A DNA stretch of 64,000 nucleotides from Mesoplasma melaleucae (GTDB lineage Bacteria; Bacillota_I; Bacilli_A; Mycoplasmatales; Mycoplasmataceae). The notes beneath the pieces were generated by a model that was given only the letters and a program-made list of their open reading frames with translations, did not search any database and was not told the DNA's origin. Made by a program: the position numbers and the translations under genes. The stretch covers positions 620,001 through 684,000 of the forward strand of contig NZ_CP024964.1 of assembly GCF_002804105.1 (NCBI RefSeq). The letters run 5' to 3'. Positions 44,401 through 55,362 of the stretch are shown piece after piece (within the stretch, counting starts at the first letter, position 1; each line of letters starts with the position of its first letter).

Positions 44401-46461
44401 TTAGTCCTCTGTAAATTGAAAATTATAACCGTTTTCAATGTAATATATACCTTTTTTAAATGAAGGAATATACTGACTCATTTCAATTTTTGATTTCTTT
44501 TCAATTCTTTGAACTTCTTTTATAATTTTAACTTCATTTCTAGAATTAATTTTTTGTGCATCAGTAAATATTTTTGCATTTTGATCTATAAAAGTATTTT
44601 TAGTTTCTACAATTTTGTTTCTTTCTGCGTCTAAATTAAAACTTACAAATTTATTTATTATTTCATTTCTTGTTTCTTCACTCAATTTGTCATTTTTGCT
44701 TGCTTTTAAAGCTTTTTTATATAATTTATTTTTTTGATTTTCTTCTTTAATATTAATAAACTCAATATCAGAATTTATTTTTTTAAGAGCCATAATTTTT
44801 TGCTCGTATGTTTTATTTTGTCCTTTTTTTTCTTTAATTGATTCTTTAATATTATTGATTTTCATAACAAAATTATTAATCTCATCTCACTAATATTTTG
44901 TTTTCTCATTTTTTAAACTGCTTTATTAGTTGCTTTTTTTAATTGTTTTAGTGGATTAATTTTTTCTTTATAGAATACTACAGTTAATACTGCTGCTAAA
45001 CCAATAGAAACTGATCAACATAAAAGAATTAGTAATTATTTTTTAATTCCAATGAATCCTAGAATTGCAAATAATCCTCCACCTGCTGAAACATCAACAG
45101 GTAAATAAACATATATATCATTCAAGCACCAACTGCTGATGAAATTGAAGCAATTACAAATGGTCTTAATTTTGCAAAAGTTACTACATATAATAATGGT
45201 TCACTAATTCCACCAACTAATGCAGGTAAAAGTGTTGATGAAGCACTTTTCTAAAACTTTTATCTTTTGTAATTATTACCAAACTTATACATGCACCAAT
45301 TTGTGCATAAAATGCTGCACCAACAACTGCAAATACCATTGATGGTTCACCAGCTAAAAAGCTAATTTTAATAGTCATATTAATTATATTATGTGTACCA
45401 GTTAAAACAATTCCTTGATATAGTAACAATAAATTACTAATCCAATTCCTAATGGTCAATTTTCTATTCATAAAATAGATTGTGATATACCAAATTTAAC
45501 TAATGATAATAACGGTCCAAATACAAATAACATTGGTATTAATGTTATAACTATTGTTATAAATGGTGTAAATATTAAGTCAATTGATTTTGGAACAATT
45601 CTTTTAGCAAATTTTTCAGATTATACAAGAATTAAATCAGCTGCTATAAATGGAATTATTGATCCATCATATGCTCTAATTGTTATTGGGAAATCTTTTA
45701 TTGAAAACATTAATCAACCTGTGATTCCTGTTTTTTCATCTTTAATGAAATCCCCAAAATCCATGTCCTTTAATGTTAAAGAACCTTCAATATGTCCATT
45801 GGTATAATTTTAGGAGTAATGTTTGCATATAGTCTAGAAGTTAAAATTAATCCAACTAGTAATACATATAGTGGATTTCCTCCAAAAAATTTAACTGTAT
45901 TGTAGCAAAAGAATATTCCTACAAGTGATAAACCAGTAATAGCAAACATGAAAAGTAAAAACCCTCAAATGTTTGCATTTGTATCGCTTGGTAAAACTTT
46001 AAACTGTACCAAAACAGATTGAATTGATAAAAGTAATCCTGATGCTGTTATGACAGGCAATGCAGGCAGTAGAATACAACTCATAATAGATAATATATTT
46101 ATTTTATTTTTAGGTTTTTTAACGTCAAAAACTGTTTCTTCTTTGTCGTAGTATCCCGAGTTTATTTTTTTAAATTCTTCTTTAATTTTTGAACTTTCTC
46201 CTCCAACAATTACTTGAAGTTCATCTCCAGCTAAACAACACCTTTAACTAAATTTATTTTTTTAAGTTTATCATTTTTAAGTTTATCAATTTTAACTTTA
46301 GATTTATCTTTAATTTTAAATCTAACTCTTGTAATGCAATTATAAACTTTTTCATAATTTTCTTTACCACCCACAAGTTCATTTATTTGTAAAGAAATTG
46401 TGTAGTATTTAGATTTAAAATTAAGTAAATCAATACGATTATTATTGTTAATTTTGTTCAT
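44401..46461 (-). pseudogene. scrA: decayed PTS EIIBC (probably sucrose) with coiled-coil C-terminus
   Basis: The start at 46459-46461 is intact. The EIIB domain has its phosphorylated Cys in NCITRVRF near residue 42, and then a frameshift comes near 46240 (GVV...LAGDELQVIVGG). EIIC membrane segments continue in shifting frames (SCILLPALPVITASGL, FYAQIGACISLVI) with stops between them. The last 154 codons (44401-44865) form an open Lys/Glu/Asn-rich coiled coil that looks like a C-terminal cytoplasmic extension, not a separate gene. Sucrose is inferred from the adjoining GH32 gene. Confidence 0.75.
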
Positions 46462-46558
46462 CTAATTTCTTTCTTTCGTTAATTCTTATTATAGGAAAAT
46501 ATTATTAATTTAAATAAGACTTTTGGAATTTATTATACCTATGATTATAACTTTTTCA

Positions 46559-46584
46559 TAAAAAAACAATCGCTTAAGATTGTT
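46559..46584 (-). terminator. terminator of the nrdFIE operon
   Basis: AACAATC-TTAAGC-GATTGTT followed by T6-7 on the minus strand, seven bases past the nrdE stop. Confidence 0.85.
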
Positions 46585-46590
46585 AATTTT

Positions 46591-48756
46591 TTAGATTACA
46601 CAAGCATCACATTCGTAGTTTTCACTATCTTCTAATACTTCTTGTCTTACACGAACGTAATAGATTGATGCACATTTTTTCTTGAATGCATAAATATATG
46701 CTTTGTTTAAGTCACGAGTTGTAACTTGATCAGTCATAAATAATGTTAATGAGATTGCTTGATCAACGTGTTGTTGAGCAGCAGCAACAATATCAATAAT
46801 TGGCATTGGTCCAACTTCGTATGCACCTAATGCATAATAAGCCATATTGTCAAAGTTAATGTTGTAAGCTGGTACATAAACTCTACCTAATAATCCTTCT
46901 TTACGTACTTCAATTGGTGCTACAACTGGTTGTAAGCTTGGTGTGCATGAAGATAAGTAACTAATTGATCCAGTAGGAGCAACAGCCATTAAGTGTGAGT
47001 TAGCAATTCCATCTTGTTTAATTAATTCAACTAATTCAATTCAATCTTGTTGAGTTGGAATAGTTACATTGTATTGTGCAAATATTTCTTTAACTCTTTG
47101 AGTTTCAGGAGTTCATTTATCTGCAGCACATTTTGTATATTTCTTGAATCAACTTCCATCAGCAAATTGTGATGTTTTAAATCTTTCGAATGATCCGTAT
47201 TTTAAAGCTAATTTATGTGAAGCTTTAAATGCATTATATGCCATTGCATAGAAGAACATGTTAGTAAAGTCAACTGCTTCGATTGAGTTATATCAAATAA
47301 AGTTTGTTGCTAAGAAACCATGTAAGTTCATTGCTCCTAAACCAACAGCATGATTTTTTTTGTTTCCTTGTTGAATTGAAGGTGCACTACTTAAATCACT
47401 TGTTCTTGAAACTAAATCTAAAGCGTTAATTGAGTGTTCAATAACTTCAGCAAATTCAGCTCCACTTTCCATTGCTTTAGCAATATTAATACTTCCTAAG
47501 TTACAGCAAATGTCATCTCCCATTTGTTTAAAACTTAAATCATCGTTATATGTACTTGGTGTTGAAACTTGAGCAATTTCACTACATAAGTTACTCATAA
47601 CAATTCTTCCTGTTGCAGCATGAGCATTATTGTTATTTACTGTATCATCAAATAAAATGTATGGGTATCCACTTTCAAAATGTAATTCAGCAACTATTAA
47701 AAAGAATTTTCTAGCACTAATATAAGTTTTTTTAATATTAGGATTTTTTACTAAATTATCATATTCTTTAGTAATTGAAATGTCTGACATTGGTTTTCCA
47801 TATTCTCTTTCAACATCATATGGACTAAATAAAGCCATTTCTTCATTTTTTTGAGCTAGCTCAAAAGTAATATCTGGAACTACTAATCCTAATGATAATG
47901 ATTTAATACGGATCTTTTCATCTGCATTTTCTCTTTTAGTATCCAAGAATGACATAACATCAGGGTGGTGAGCATTTAAGTAAACTGCTCCAGCACCTTG
48001 TCTTTGACCTAATTGGTTAGCATATGAGAATGAATCTTCTAAAATTTTCATAACTGGGATAACACCTGTTGCTTGGTTAGCAATATGTTTGATTGGTGCT
48101 CCTAATTCACGTAAGTTAGTTAAACATATAGCAACTCCCCCACCACGTTTTGATAATTGTAATGATGTTGTAACAGCACGACAAATTGATTCCATGTTAT
48201 CTTCAACTCTTAATAAGTAACAAGAAACATATTCTCCACGTTGCTTTTTACCAGCATTTAAGAATGTTGGTGTAGCTGGTTGGAATCTACCTAACATTAA
48301 TTGTTTTAATGTTTTTGTAGCAGCATCAAAATTACCATTTCCTAAAAATAAAGCGTTCATAACTGCTCTATCTTCGTAGTTTTCTAAGTAATTTTTACCA
48401 TCAAAAGTTTTTAAACCATAAACGTTATAGAATTTTAAAGCTCCCATAAAACTTGGAAATTCACGTTTAAATCCATAAGCTATATCAGTAATTTCTTCTA
48501 TTTGTTCAATTGTATATTTGTTGATTACTTCTTCTTCATAATAACCATTTGATACTAGATATTCGATTCTTTCTTTAACTGAGTCAAATTTAACGATTCT
48601 AGGCTCAACATGGTGTTTTAAATAAGCTTTAGCAGCTTCAACATCAAGTTTGAAGTTATCTGATCCTGCAGCTAGTATTTTAGCTCTAGCATTTAAGGTA
48701 ACGTATTCGTCACTTTCTTCAGTACCAGATAAAGTATTTATTTTTTTATCTTCCAT
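46591..48756 (-). CDS. nrdE: class I ribonucleotide reductase large subunit NrdE
   Basis: NrdE reduces ribonucleoside diphosphates, using a radical from NrdF. The 721-aa protein has [10 protein letters not shown], the reductive Cys in GEYVSCYLL near residue 180, NLGSIN with the thiyl-radical Cys ([11 protein letters not shown] near 385), and [10 protein letters not shown]. The C-terminal Cys pair CDACVI accepts electrons from NrdH/thioredoxin. The N-terminal ATP-cone is absent, as in class Ib. I start at ATG 48754-48756, which has a GAGGG site; a TTG 15 bases upstream lies inside nrdI and is not needed. Confidence 0.97.
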
Positions 48757-48758
48757 TT

Positions 48759-49214
48759 TTATTTCCCTCAAAAGTCTTTCAATATTTCATTGATTTTATT
48801 TACATCTTCTTGAGTTCCTAATAATTCAAATTGATATAACAATGGAACATTAAGTTTTTTTGAAAGAATTGGCCCTGCCATTGCAAAAGTATTACCAAAG
48901 TTAGTATTACCTGAAGCAATTACACCTCTACAAAAATTTCTGTTTTTTTCATTGTTTAAAAATTTAATTACTTGTTTTGGAACTGCTCCAGAAGTAAATT
49001 CACCACCACCACTATAAGTTGGTGTGATTAATACGTAATCAGAATCAACATCTAAGTCTTCTTCTAATTCGTAAGGTATTCTTGAATTTTTAACACCCAG
49101 TTTTTGAATAAATCTGTGTGTATTGTTTGAAATTGATGAGAAGTAAACAACATGTACTTCTCCTGTAGGCTTAACAATTTCTTCGCCTGAAACTAATTTA
49201 ATATCATCATGCAT
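48759..49214 (-). CDS. nrdI: flavodoxin-like NrdI
   Basis: NrdI supplies the oxidant that activates NrdF; in class Ie it drives formation of the DOPA radical. The 151-aa flavodoxin has the FMN phosphate loop [10 protein letters not shown] near residue 26, TPTYSGGGE near 65 and ASGNTNFG near 101. A UGA Trp near the end (48768-48770) moves the stop to 48759. It lies between nrdF and nrdE, two or so bases from each. Confidence 0.95.
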
Positions 49215-49216
49215 AA

Positions 49217-50239
49217 TTAGAACTCCCAGTCTTCGTCTTCTGTTTCTTCTGAAACACCCATAATATAAGATGATCCATTTCCTGAGAAGAAATCATGGTT
49301 TTCATCAGCTCTAGCTGATAATTGAGTAAAGATTTCTGGTTCAATTTTTGTTTCTTCTTCAGTGAAAGGTGAATCATAACCTAAGTTTTGTAAGAATTTA
49401 CCTGCGTTGTAAATACTGAATCTAATAGCATCGTCTGCTAATCCAAATCCGTCATATAATTCTTTTAAGTAAGCTGTTTCTAAATCAATTAATTCGTATA
49501 ATAGCTTGAATACGAAGTCTTTCATTTCAGCTTGTTTTTCAGGTGAAAGTTTAGCAACTTTCTTTTGGTATTTATAACCACTATAGTAATTGTGAATAAC
49601 TTTATCTCTTAAAATTAATCTAATAATATCTGAAGTATTTGGTAATTTACCTCTTGCTGATAAGTAAAATGGTAAGTAAAACCCTCCATATAGTAAGAAA
49701 CCAGGCATTAAAGCTGCTGCAACTTTTGATTTTAATGGATCATCGTTTACATAGTAAGGAATTAATGCTTTTGCTCTTTCTTGTAATGTTTCTGTATTAA
49801 TAACTCATTCATGAGCTTCTTCAATTTGTTCACTTGAACATAAAGTTGAGAAAATTGAACCATATGATCTAGCATGAACAGCAACCATGAAAGCAAAGTT
49901 AGTATAAATAACTTGTTCATGATCAGTTAGTGAGTTTGGAACTTGAGCAACATCACCTACAGTTGCTTGAATTGTATCTAATAATGTTAGACCAGTAAAT
50001 GTTCTTGTAATTAATTCTTGTCATTCAGGTGTTAATGTTCTTCAAGAAGTTAAATCGTTTGATACTGGAATTTTTTCAGGTAATCAAAAGTTTTGTGTAA
50101 TTCTATTTCATACCTCTAAGTCTTTTTCGTCATTTATAACGTTTCAGTTAACTGAACGCATTTTACCTTTAAAACCTTGTTGCACATATTCAATTGGCGA
50201 AACAGATTCATTGTAATATTGGTTTTTAATTTTTGCCAT
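49217..50239 (-). CDS. nrdF: class Ie (metal-free, VPK-type) ribonucleotide reductase subunit NrdF
   Basis: The 340-aa protein is an R2-like subunit in which three of the four metal-binding carboxylates of class Ib are replaced: Val119 ([10 protein letters not shown]; family Glu), Pro179 ([11 protein letters not shown]; family Glu) and Lys213 (RDKVIH; family Glu). Asp88, His122 and His216 remain. Tyr126, which becomes the DOPA radical in M. florum R2, is present in HARSYGSIF. Val/Pro/Lys is the published signature of one class Ie branch, described in M. florum, that works without a metal. AAAGGAT precedes ATG 50237-50239. It is first in nrdF-nrdI-nrdE. Confidence 0.95.
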
Positions 50240-50294
50240 TGTCGTATATCCTTTCATTTTATTCTATCTTACATTTTGTTTATAAATCAACCAA

Positions 50295-50340
50295 ATAAAA
50301 AAGTTCCTTTTTTGCCAAAAACGACAACAAAAGAAACTTT
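50295..50340 (-). terminator. riboswitch-controlled terminator upstream of nrdF
   Basis: On the minus strand AAAGTTTCTTTT can pair with AAAAAAGGAACTTT around a loop, followed by T6. The 5' arm AAGTTTCTTT (50330-50339) can pair instead with AAAGAAACTT at 50420-50429, which overlaps helix P1 of the aptamer, so terminator and antiterminator exclude each other. Confidence 0.8.
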
Positions 50341-50359
50341 ATTACTAAAGAGTGAATTC

Positions 50360-50423
50360 ACTTATAGTCTCAAGATAGGTCTTGAGGCGGGGTCAGTAGC
50401 CCATTATGCTACACTGTATAAGT
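50360..50423 (-). promoter_or_regulatory. 2'-deoxyguanosine riboswitch aptamer (purine family, M. florum type)
   Basis: The RNA runs from ACTTATACAG to CTATAAGT, with P1 closed by these ends. P2 is GTAGC/GCTAC and P3 is CCTCAAG/CTTGAG, joined by GACCCC. It is very close to the crystallised M. florum I-A aptamer as I remember it (ACTTATACAG, GGGCTACTGACCCCGCC, ACTATAAGT), with a few changes in P2 and P3. The specificity base in J3-1 is C, as in guanine and dG classes. Bound dG should stabilise P1, free the terminator and switch off nrdFIE, a feedback loop on the dNTP pool. Confidence 0.92.
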
Positions 50424-50507
50424 TTCTTTTTTATATTCAGTTGTAAGATAATAATATATTTTATTTTTTAAAAAATCTTAAAATTAACTATTGATTTTTA
50501 TTTTTTT

Positions 50508-52091
50508 CTATTTAAAAGTTTGTAATTTGTAAATAACACCAATTGAATCAATAACTTTATCCTTTTGTTGTAGCTTTTTATATTGAGTTAACAATTTATT
50601 AATTTTAAACTCAATTATTTCAAAGTCTTTATTAGTAAAAATCATCATATTTTTCTTATAAGGTCCAAAAGCGATAATGTAATACTTTAATAGTATTTCT
50701 CATGAGTATTCAAAAACTTTTGGGGCCTTTGGATCAATTGTAATCATTAAAGATATTATTTTTAATAAAACAGACATTTGCGAATTATAATCTGCGATTT
50801 CTTCAAAACGATTTACTTTAATTAATAATTTAGTAAAGTTTTTTGCATCTAAATTAATTAATTTAAATTTTACGTTTTTATAGTTAAACTCATAGGTTTC
50901 ATTATTCTCTACATAAAACCCCATTGTTTGAACGATTCCAACCTTTTTAAAAGATATTAAGCAATCACCTAAAACACCATTGTTTCTTTTTGTTTTATTG
51001 ATAATTTCCATATAAGATGTTGCATATTTAACTCTTGCAATAAAATCAACTAACTTTTCAGGTCTATATTTAATTTTTTTAAATTCCTTAAATTTTTTAG
51101 TATGTTTAAATGTTCAAGCTGGATTAAAATCTTTTTGATTAATTGGAGAAAGACTATAAACACTTTTAAGTGGTCCATCAAAAGTTTTAGTATTAATTTT
51201 TCTTTGTTCTTTTGATGAAGCTAAAAATGATGGTAAATATGCATAAATAGCTTCATAAACCTCTGTTCCTTCAGATATTACTGAAATACTTTTTAGATTA
51301 TCTCTTAAAAAGATTGTTGTAATTTTTGAAAGTTCATGAATCATTTTAAATTTTTGTTTAATGTCAATTGTATCTCAATTATCTTTTTTAAAATTTAAAA
51401 TAAATGCATTAAATTCATCTTCATTTTTTAAAAGTGAAATCATAGGAGCAATTCATTCTTTTTCATTTGAAGTTAACTCTCTACCTGTTTTATATGCTTC
51501 AGAAATATTTTTTCTTGTGTAAATTTTTTTAATTTTGTCGATCATATCATAAGGTTTTAAAACATCAATCATCAACATAGTTATTACAAATGGATAAACT
51601 GTAGAATAATAATATTTCTTTTCTTTTTCGTGTTTAAAGTTAATATCATATTCAAACTTACTTGCTAAAGCACATAGACTTGCGAAGTTTCAATAATAGT
51701 TGGGATTAACTTCTTCTGAGCTAATGAATGAAGTTTTAATTATATGATTTAAGACTAAAGACTCGATAACTTCTTTTATAAAACTTTTATTAATTTCATC
51801 TAGTTCTTTAAATTTTGATTCTGTATTTTTGTCTTGAAATGTAAAAAGAAATAATTCATTATAGTTGTCTACGATGTAAGTTGAATATTCTTTAAATTTT
51901 TCAGGTTCAATATTTACTAATGATTCATTTCTTAATAATTGAATTTGAAATAAAGAATAATATGTAACTTCATATATTTCATTCACTTTTTCTTTTAAAT
52001 CATTATTAATTTTTTTAAAAATTGAAGATGTATCTTTTTTGATATATTCATCAAAGTATGCTCAAAAAATACTATCTAAACCATTTTTCAT
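50508..52091 (-). CDS. 527-aa soluble protein of unknown function
   Basis: A long, intact, Lys/Ile/Asn/Phe-rich frame without signal peptide or membrane helices, and mainly helical. It has several UGA Trp codons. I recognise no domain. AAGAAG near ATG 52089-52091 is a moderate ribosome binding site. It lies 15 bases downstream of the trmFO pseudogene in the ABC-trmFO-unknown string. It stayed intact while its neighbour decayed, so it is probably under selection. Confidence 0.75.
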
Positions 52092-52106
52092 AAATTCATC
52101 TTCTTT

Positions 52107-53458
52107 CTAAATATTTTTAATAAATTCTTTAATTGAATTAATAGCTAATTCTAAAAATTTTTCATTTTTTAGTTTTTTAATTTCTTGTTTAGTAACTTTT
52201 CTGTTAGGTTTTATAAAATTAATTTCTTAAACAATTCCTCAATTTGCTTTCATCGGTTGAAAATTTGTTATTGATTCTTTATTAATATAGTTTAATAGCG
52301 CACCAGACACAAAATTTGGTGATGGTATAGTCATTTCTTGATCATTGATGTAATTTGTTATATTAATTGCAGTAATTAAACCAGATACGCATGATTCAAC
52401 ATAACCTTCAACCCCAGTAATTTGATCAGCAAAGAAAATATTAGAATTAGTTTTAAGTTGTAAAAATTTATTTAAAACTTTTGGTGAATTAAAAAAGTTA
52501 TTTTTATGCATAACTCAATACCTTACAAATTTAGCATTTTCTAATCCTGGAATCATTGAAAAAACTCTTTTTTGCTCTGGTCATTTTAAATTAGTTTGAA
52601 AATCAACAATATTATATAGTTTATCATTAGCATCATCTTGACGTAATTGCACTACAGCGTGGTTTCTTGTACCATCAGGTCTATATCCCCTAACCCTTTT
52701 GGTTTCATTGGTCCAAATAATAGTGTTTCTGGTCCTCTTTTAGCCATTGCTTCAACAGGCATGCATCCTTCAAAATATTTTAATTCAGCTTCTCCTGGTA
52801 AATGACCAATTAAAATTTCAGCATTATCAGCATTAACTAATTCATTATAAAAATTAATATACTCTTCTTTTGACATTGAACAATTAATGTAATAACTAGT
52901 TTCACCTTTGTCATAACGATTTTTTTGATATGCGAGGTTCGTATTAATTGAATCCTTTTCAATTATTGGGCAACTGCATCATAAAAGTAAAAATCATCAG
53001 TTCCTACTATATTTAATATTTATTTTGTAATTTATCGGTTGTTAATGGACTTGAAGCAATTAAATTAATTTCATTTGGATCAATTTTTTCAACTTCAGCA
53101 TCAATTACTTCGATTAAATCATTAAAATTTATTTTTTTAGTTATATATTTTGAAGATAAAACTCTATCAACAGCTAAACTTCCACAAGCTGGTACTTGAG
53201 CATACTCTGCTGTTCTAATAATTAATGAATTAAGCATTCTCATTTCTTCTTTTAATGTACCAACAGCATTAGTCATTTCATTACTTCTTAATGAATTTGA
53301 GCATACTAATTCAGCAAACTCGTCCAAAACTTGAACGGGATTTTTAGTTATTCTTTTTACTTAATAAAGTTTAACTTTAATATTTCTTTTTGCTAGTTGA
53401 TATGCAGCTTCTATTTTTGCTAAACCTGCTCCAATAATATTTACTGTTTATTTTTCAT
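52107..53458 (-). pseudogene. trmFO: decayed TrmFO/RlmFO folate-dependent m5U methyltransferase
   Basis: The family is recognisable from [63 protein letters not shown] and [11 protein letters not shown]. Lesions are many: a shift right after the start codon, an in-frame TAA at 53361-53363 (GAA expected), another at 52227-52229, and shifts near 53010 and 52690. The FAD-binding motif also reads GAGLAKIEAA instead of the family GGGLAGSEAA, a substitution that read errors would not explain. Homologues methylate U54 of tRNA or, as RlmFO in Mycoplasma capricolum, U1939 of 23S rRNA. Its ATG overlaps the upstream ABC gene stop (TAATG). Confidence 0.88.
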
Positions 53459-55362
53459 TAGTTCATTAATCCTGCTTCATATAGTTTTTTGAATCTACCA
53501 GGTGTTGAGATTAATTCATCATAAGTCCCTTGTTGAACAATTCCTTTACCGTTAGCTCCTAAAACAATGATTTGATCAACGTTTTTAATTGTTGATAAAC
53601 GGTGAGCGATAGTTACACTTGTTCTACCTTTCATTAGTTTATCTAATTCAGCTTGAATTTCTTTTTCAACAATATTATCTAAAGCACTTGTTGCTTCATC
53701 TAAGATTAAGAAGTCAGGGTTTTTTAAGAATACTCTAGCAATAACTAAACGTTGTTTTTGTCCACCAGATAATAAGAATCCTCTTTGACCTAAAATAGTA
53801 TTATAACCATCTTTTAATGAAACAATGAAGTCATGTAAGTTTGCTTTTTTACATGCTCTCATAATTTCTTCATGAGTTGCATCAAACTTAGCATATCTAA
53901 TGTTTTCAAAGAAATCGCCAAAAAGAATTTGTGGTTCTTGTTCAACGTATCCTACTTTGTTTAGATAAGATGGAAGATTAATAGTATTTAAATCATGTGA
54001 ATCTTTTTCTAAAGTTTCCTCATTTTTATATTTTCCATCAACCATGATTTTTCCATCAACTGGCATGTAGAATCTTAACAATAATTTTGCAATTGTTGAT
54101 TTACCAGAACCTGTTTCACCAACAAAGGCGTATGATTTACCTTTTTCAAATGTAATATTCATTTTTGGTAAAATTGTTTTTTCAGGTTTTTTTGGATATG
54201 CAAATACAACATTTTCAAATGTAATTGAGTTAATTTTTTCAATTACAGGTCCATTTGGATTTGGTTTAATTGTTGGTTCAGGATCAGTTAATTCTGAAAT
54301 TCTTTGTGCAGCATTTTGTGCTCTTGTTGCTGATCTTAAAGTTGGAATCAACATAGCAATTGCTCCAACAACAAATGATACTAAAACTTGCGCTAAAGGC
54401 ATTTTAACTATTAAAAGTTCAAGGTTCCCATTTTTTAAGAATCCAACACAGAAAATGATAACAAATAGTGGCATCATTGCAGAAGCAGTAACTTGAATTC
54501 ATTGAGTTAAGAATGCTGATCATCGAACGGCTTTATCACCAGCTCTATTATAAATTTCATTTAAGTCTTCAACTCTTTTTACTTCATATTCTTCTAAACC
54601 AGAAGATTTAATTAAAGAAATATTTGAGATTCTATCTGTCATGTCTTGATCAACTTCACGTTTTCTATCAAAAGCTGTAATTAATTTTCTTCTGTTTTGT
54701 ATGAAGATAAGTACAGCAATTCCAATTGAAAATATTAAATAAACAGCCATAATAACTGCGACATATCAAATTCCTGATAACAACATAATTGTTACAGACA
54801 TTATGATTCCTATTAAGAAGTAAATCATGTTAGTAAAGAATTGTTGAATACCAAATGCTAATGATTGTGTATCCCCAACAAGTCTTGTTAAAATATTTCC
54901 TGATACATGATCAAAAAAGAAATCAACGTCTTGTTGTGCTAATCTAATTAACATTTTTTGTCTTTGATTAATTTCAACTAGCAATGAGAATTGAGCAATA
55001 CTTCAGTTAACAATATATTCTGAAATAAATAATAGAACAAGTGTTACTAATGTAATATAAAATCATGTTTGTCAATCTATAAGTGAAACTTCTCATGCTA
55101 AGAATGTCAGTGTTTGTTTTGGTGTTTCGGCAACATCATTTGCTATTCCCGAAATCATCATTGTTGCAAATACTGGTAAGAATGTTGAGATTAATGCATC
55201 AAGCATTGTGAAAAAACAAACAGCAAAGAAAATCAGTTTATTTTGTTTTGCTGATTCAAATATTTGTTTCATAAAAACACCAAGTTTTTTAAATGAAAAT
55301 TCCATTTGTACATCAAATCCATGTTTGTTAAGTTGTTTTTGGTTTACATTATTGTTGCTCAT
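53458..55362 (-). CDS. ABC exporter half-transporter, second of a pair
   Basis: This 634-aa protein has six membrane helices (about 40-330) and an ATPase domain: Walker A GETGSGKST (near 395), signature LSGGQKQR (near 518), Walker B LILDEATSALD, and switch His IAHRLS. The fold is of the MsbA/LmrA/BmrA multidrug or lipid exporter type. It overlaps the upstream half-transporter by 14 bases, so the two very likely form a heterodimer. Both sites keep the catalytic Glu. Substrate unknown; a similar pair is retained in minimal mycoplasmas. Confidence 0.92.

Noticed and set aside
44401-44865. A separate 154-aa coiled-coil protein gene
   Set aside because: It follows the EIIC end with only a frameshift between them and has no convincing ribosome site, so I treat it as the C-terminal extension of the decayed PTS protein.
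48757-48771. TTG start for nrdE five codons upstream
   Set aside because: It lies within nrdI. ATG 48756 has a proper ribosome site and gives the usual length.
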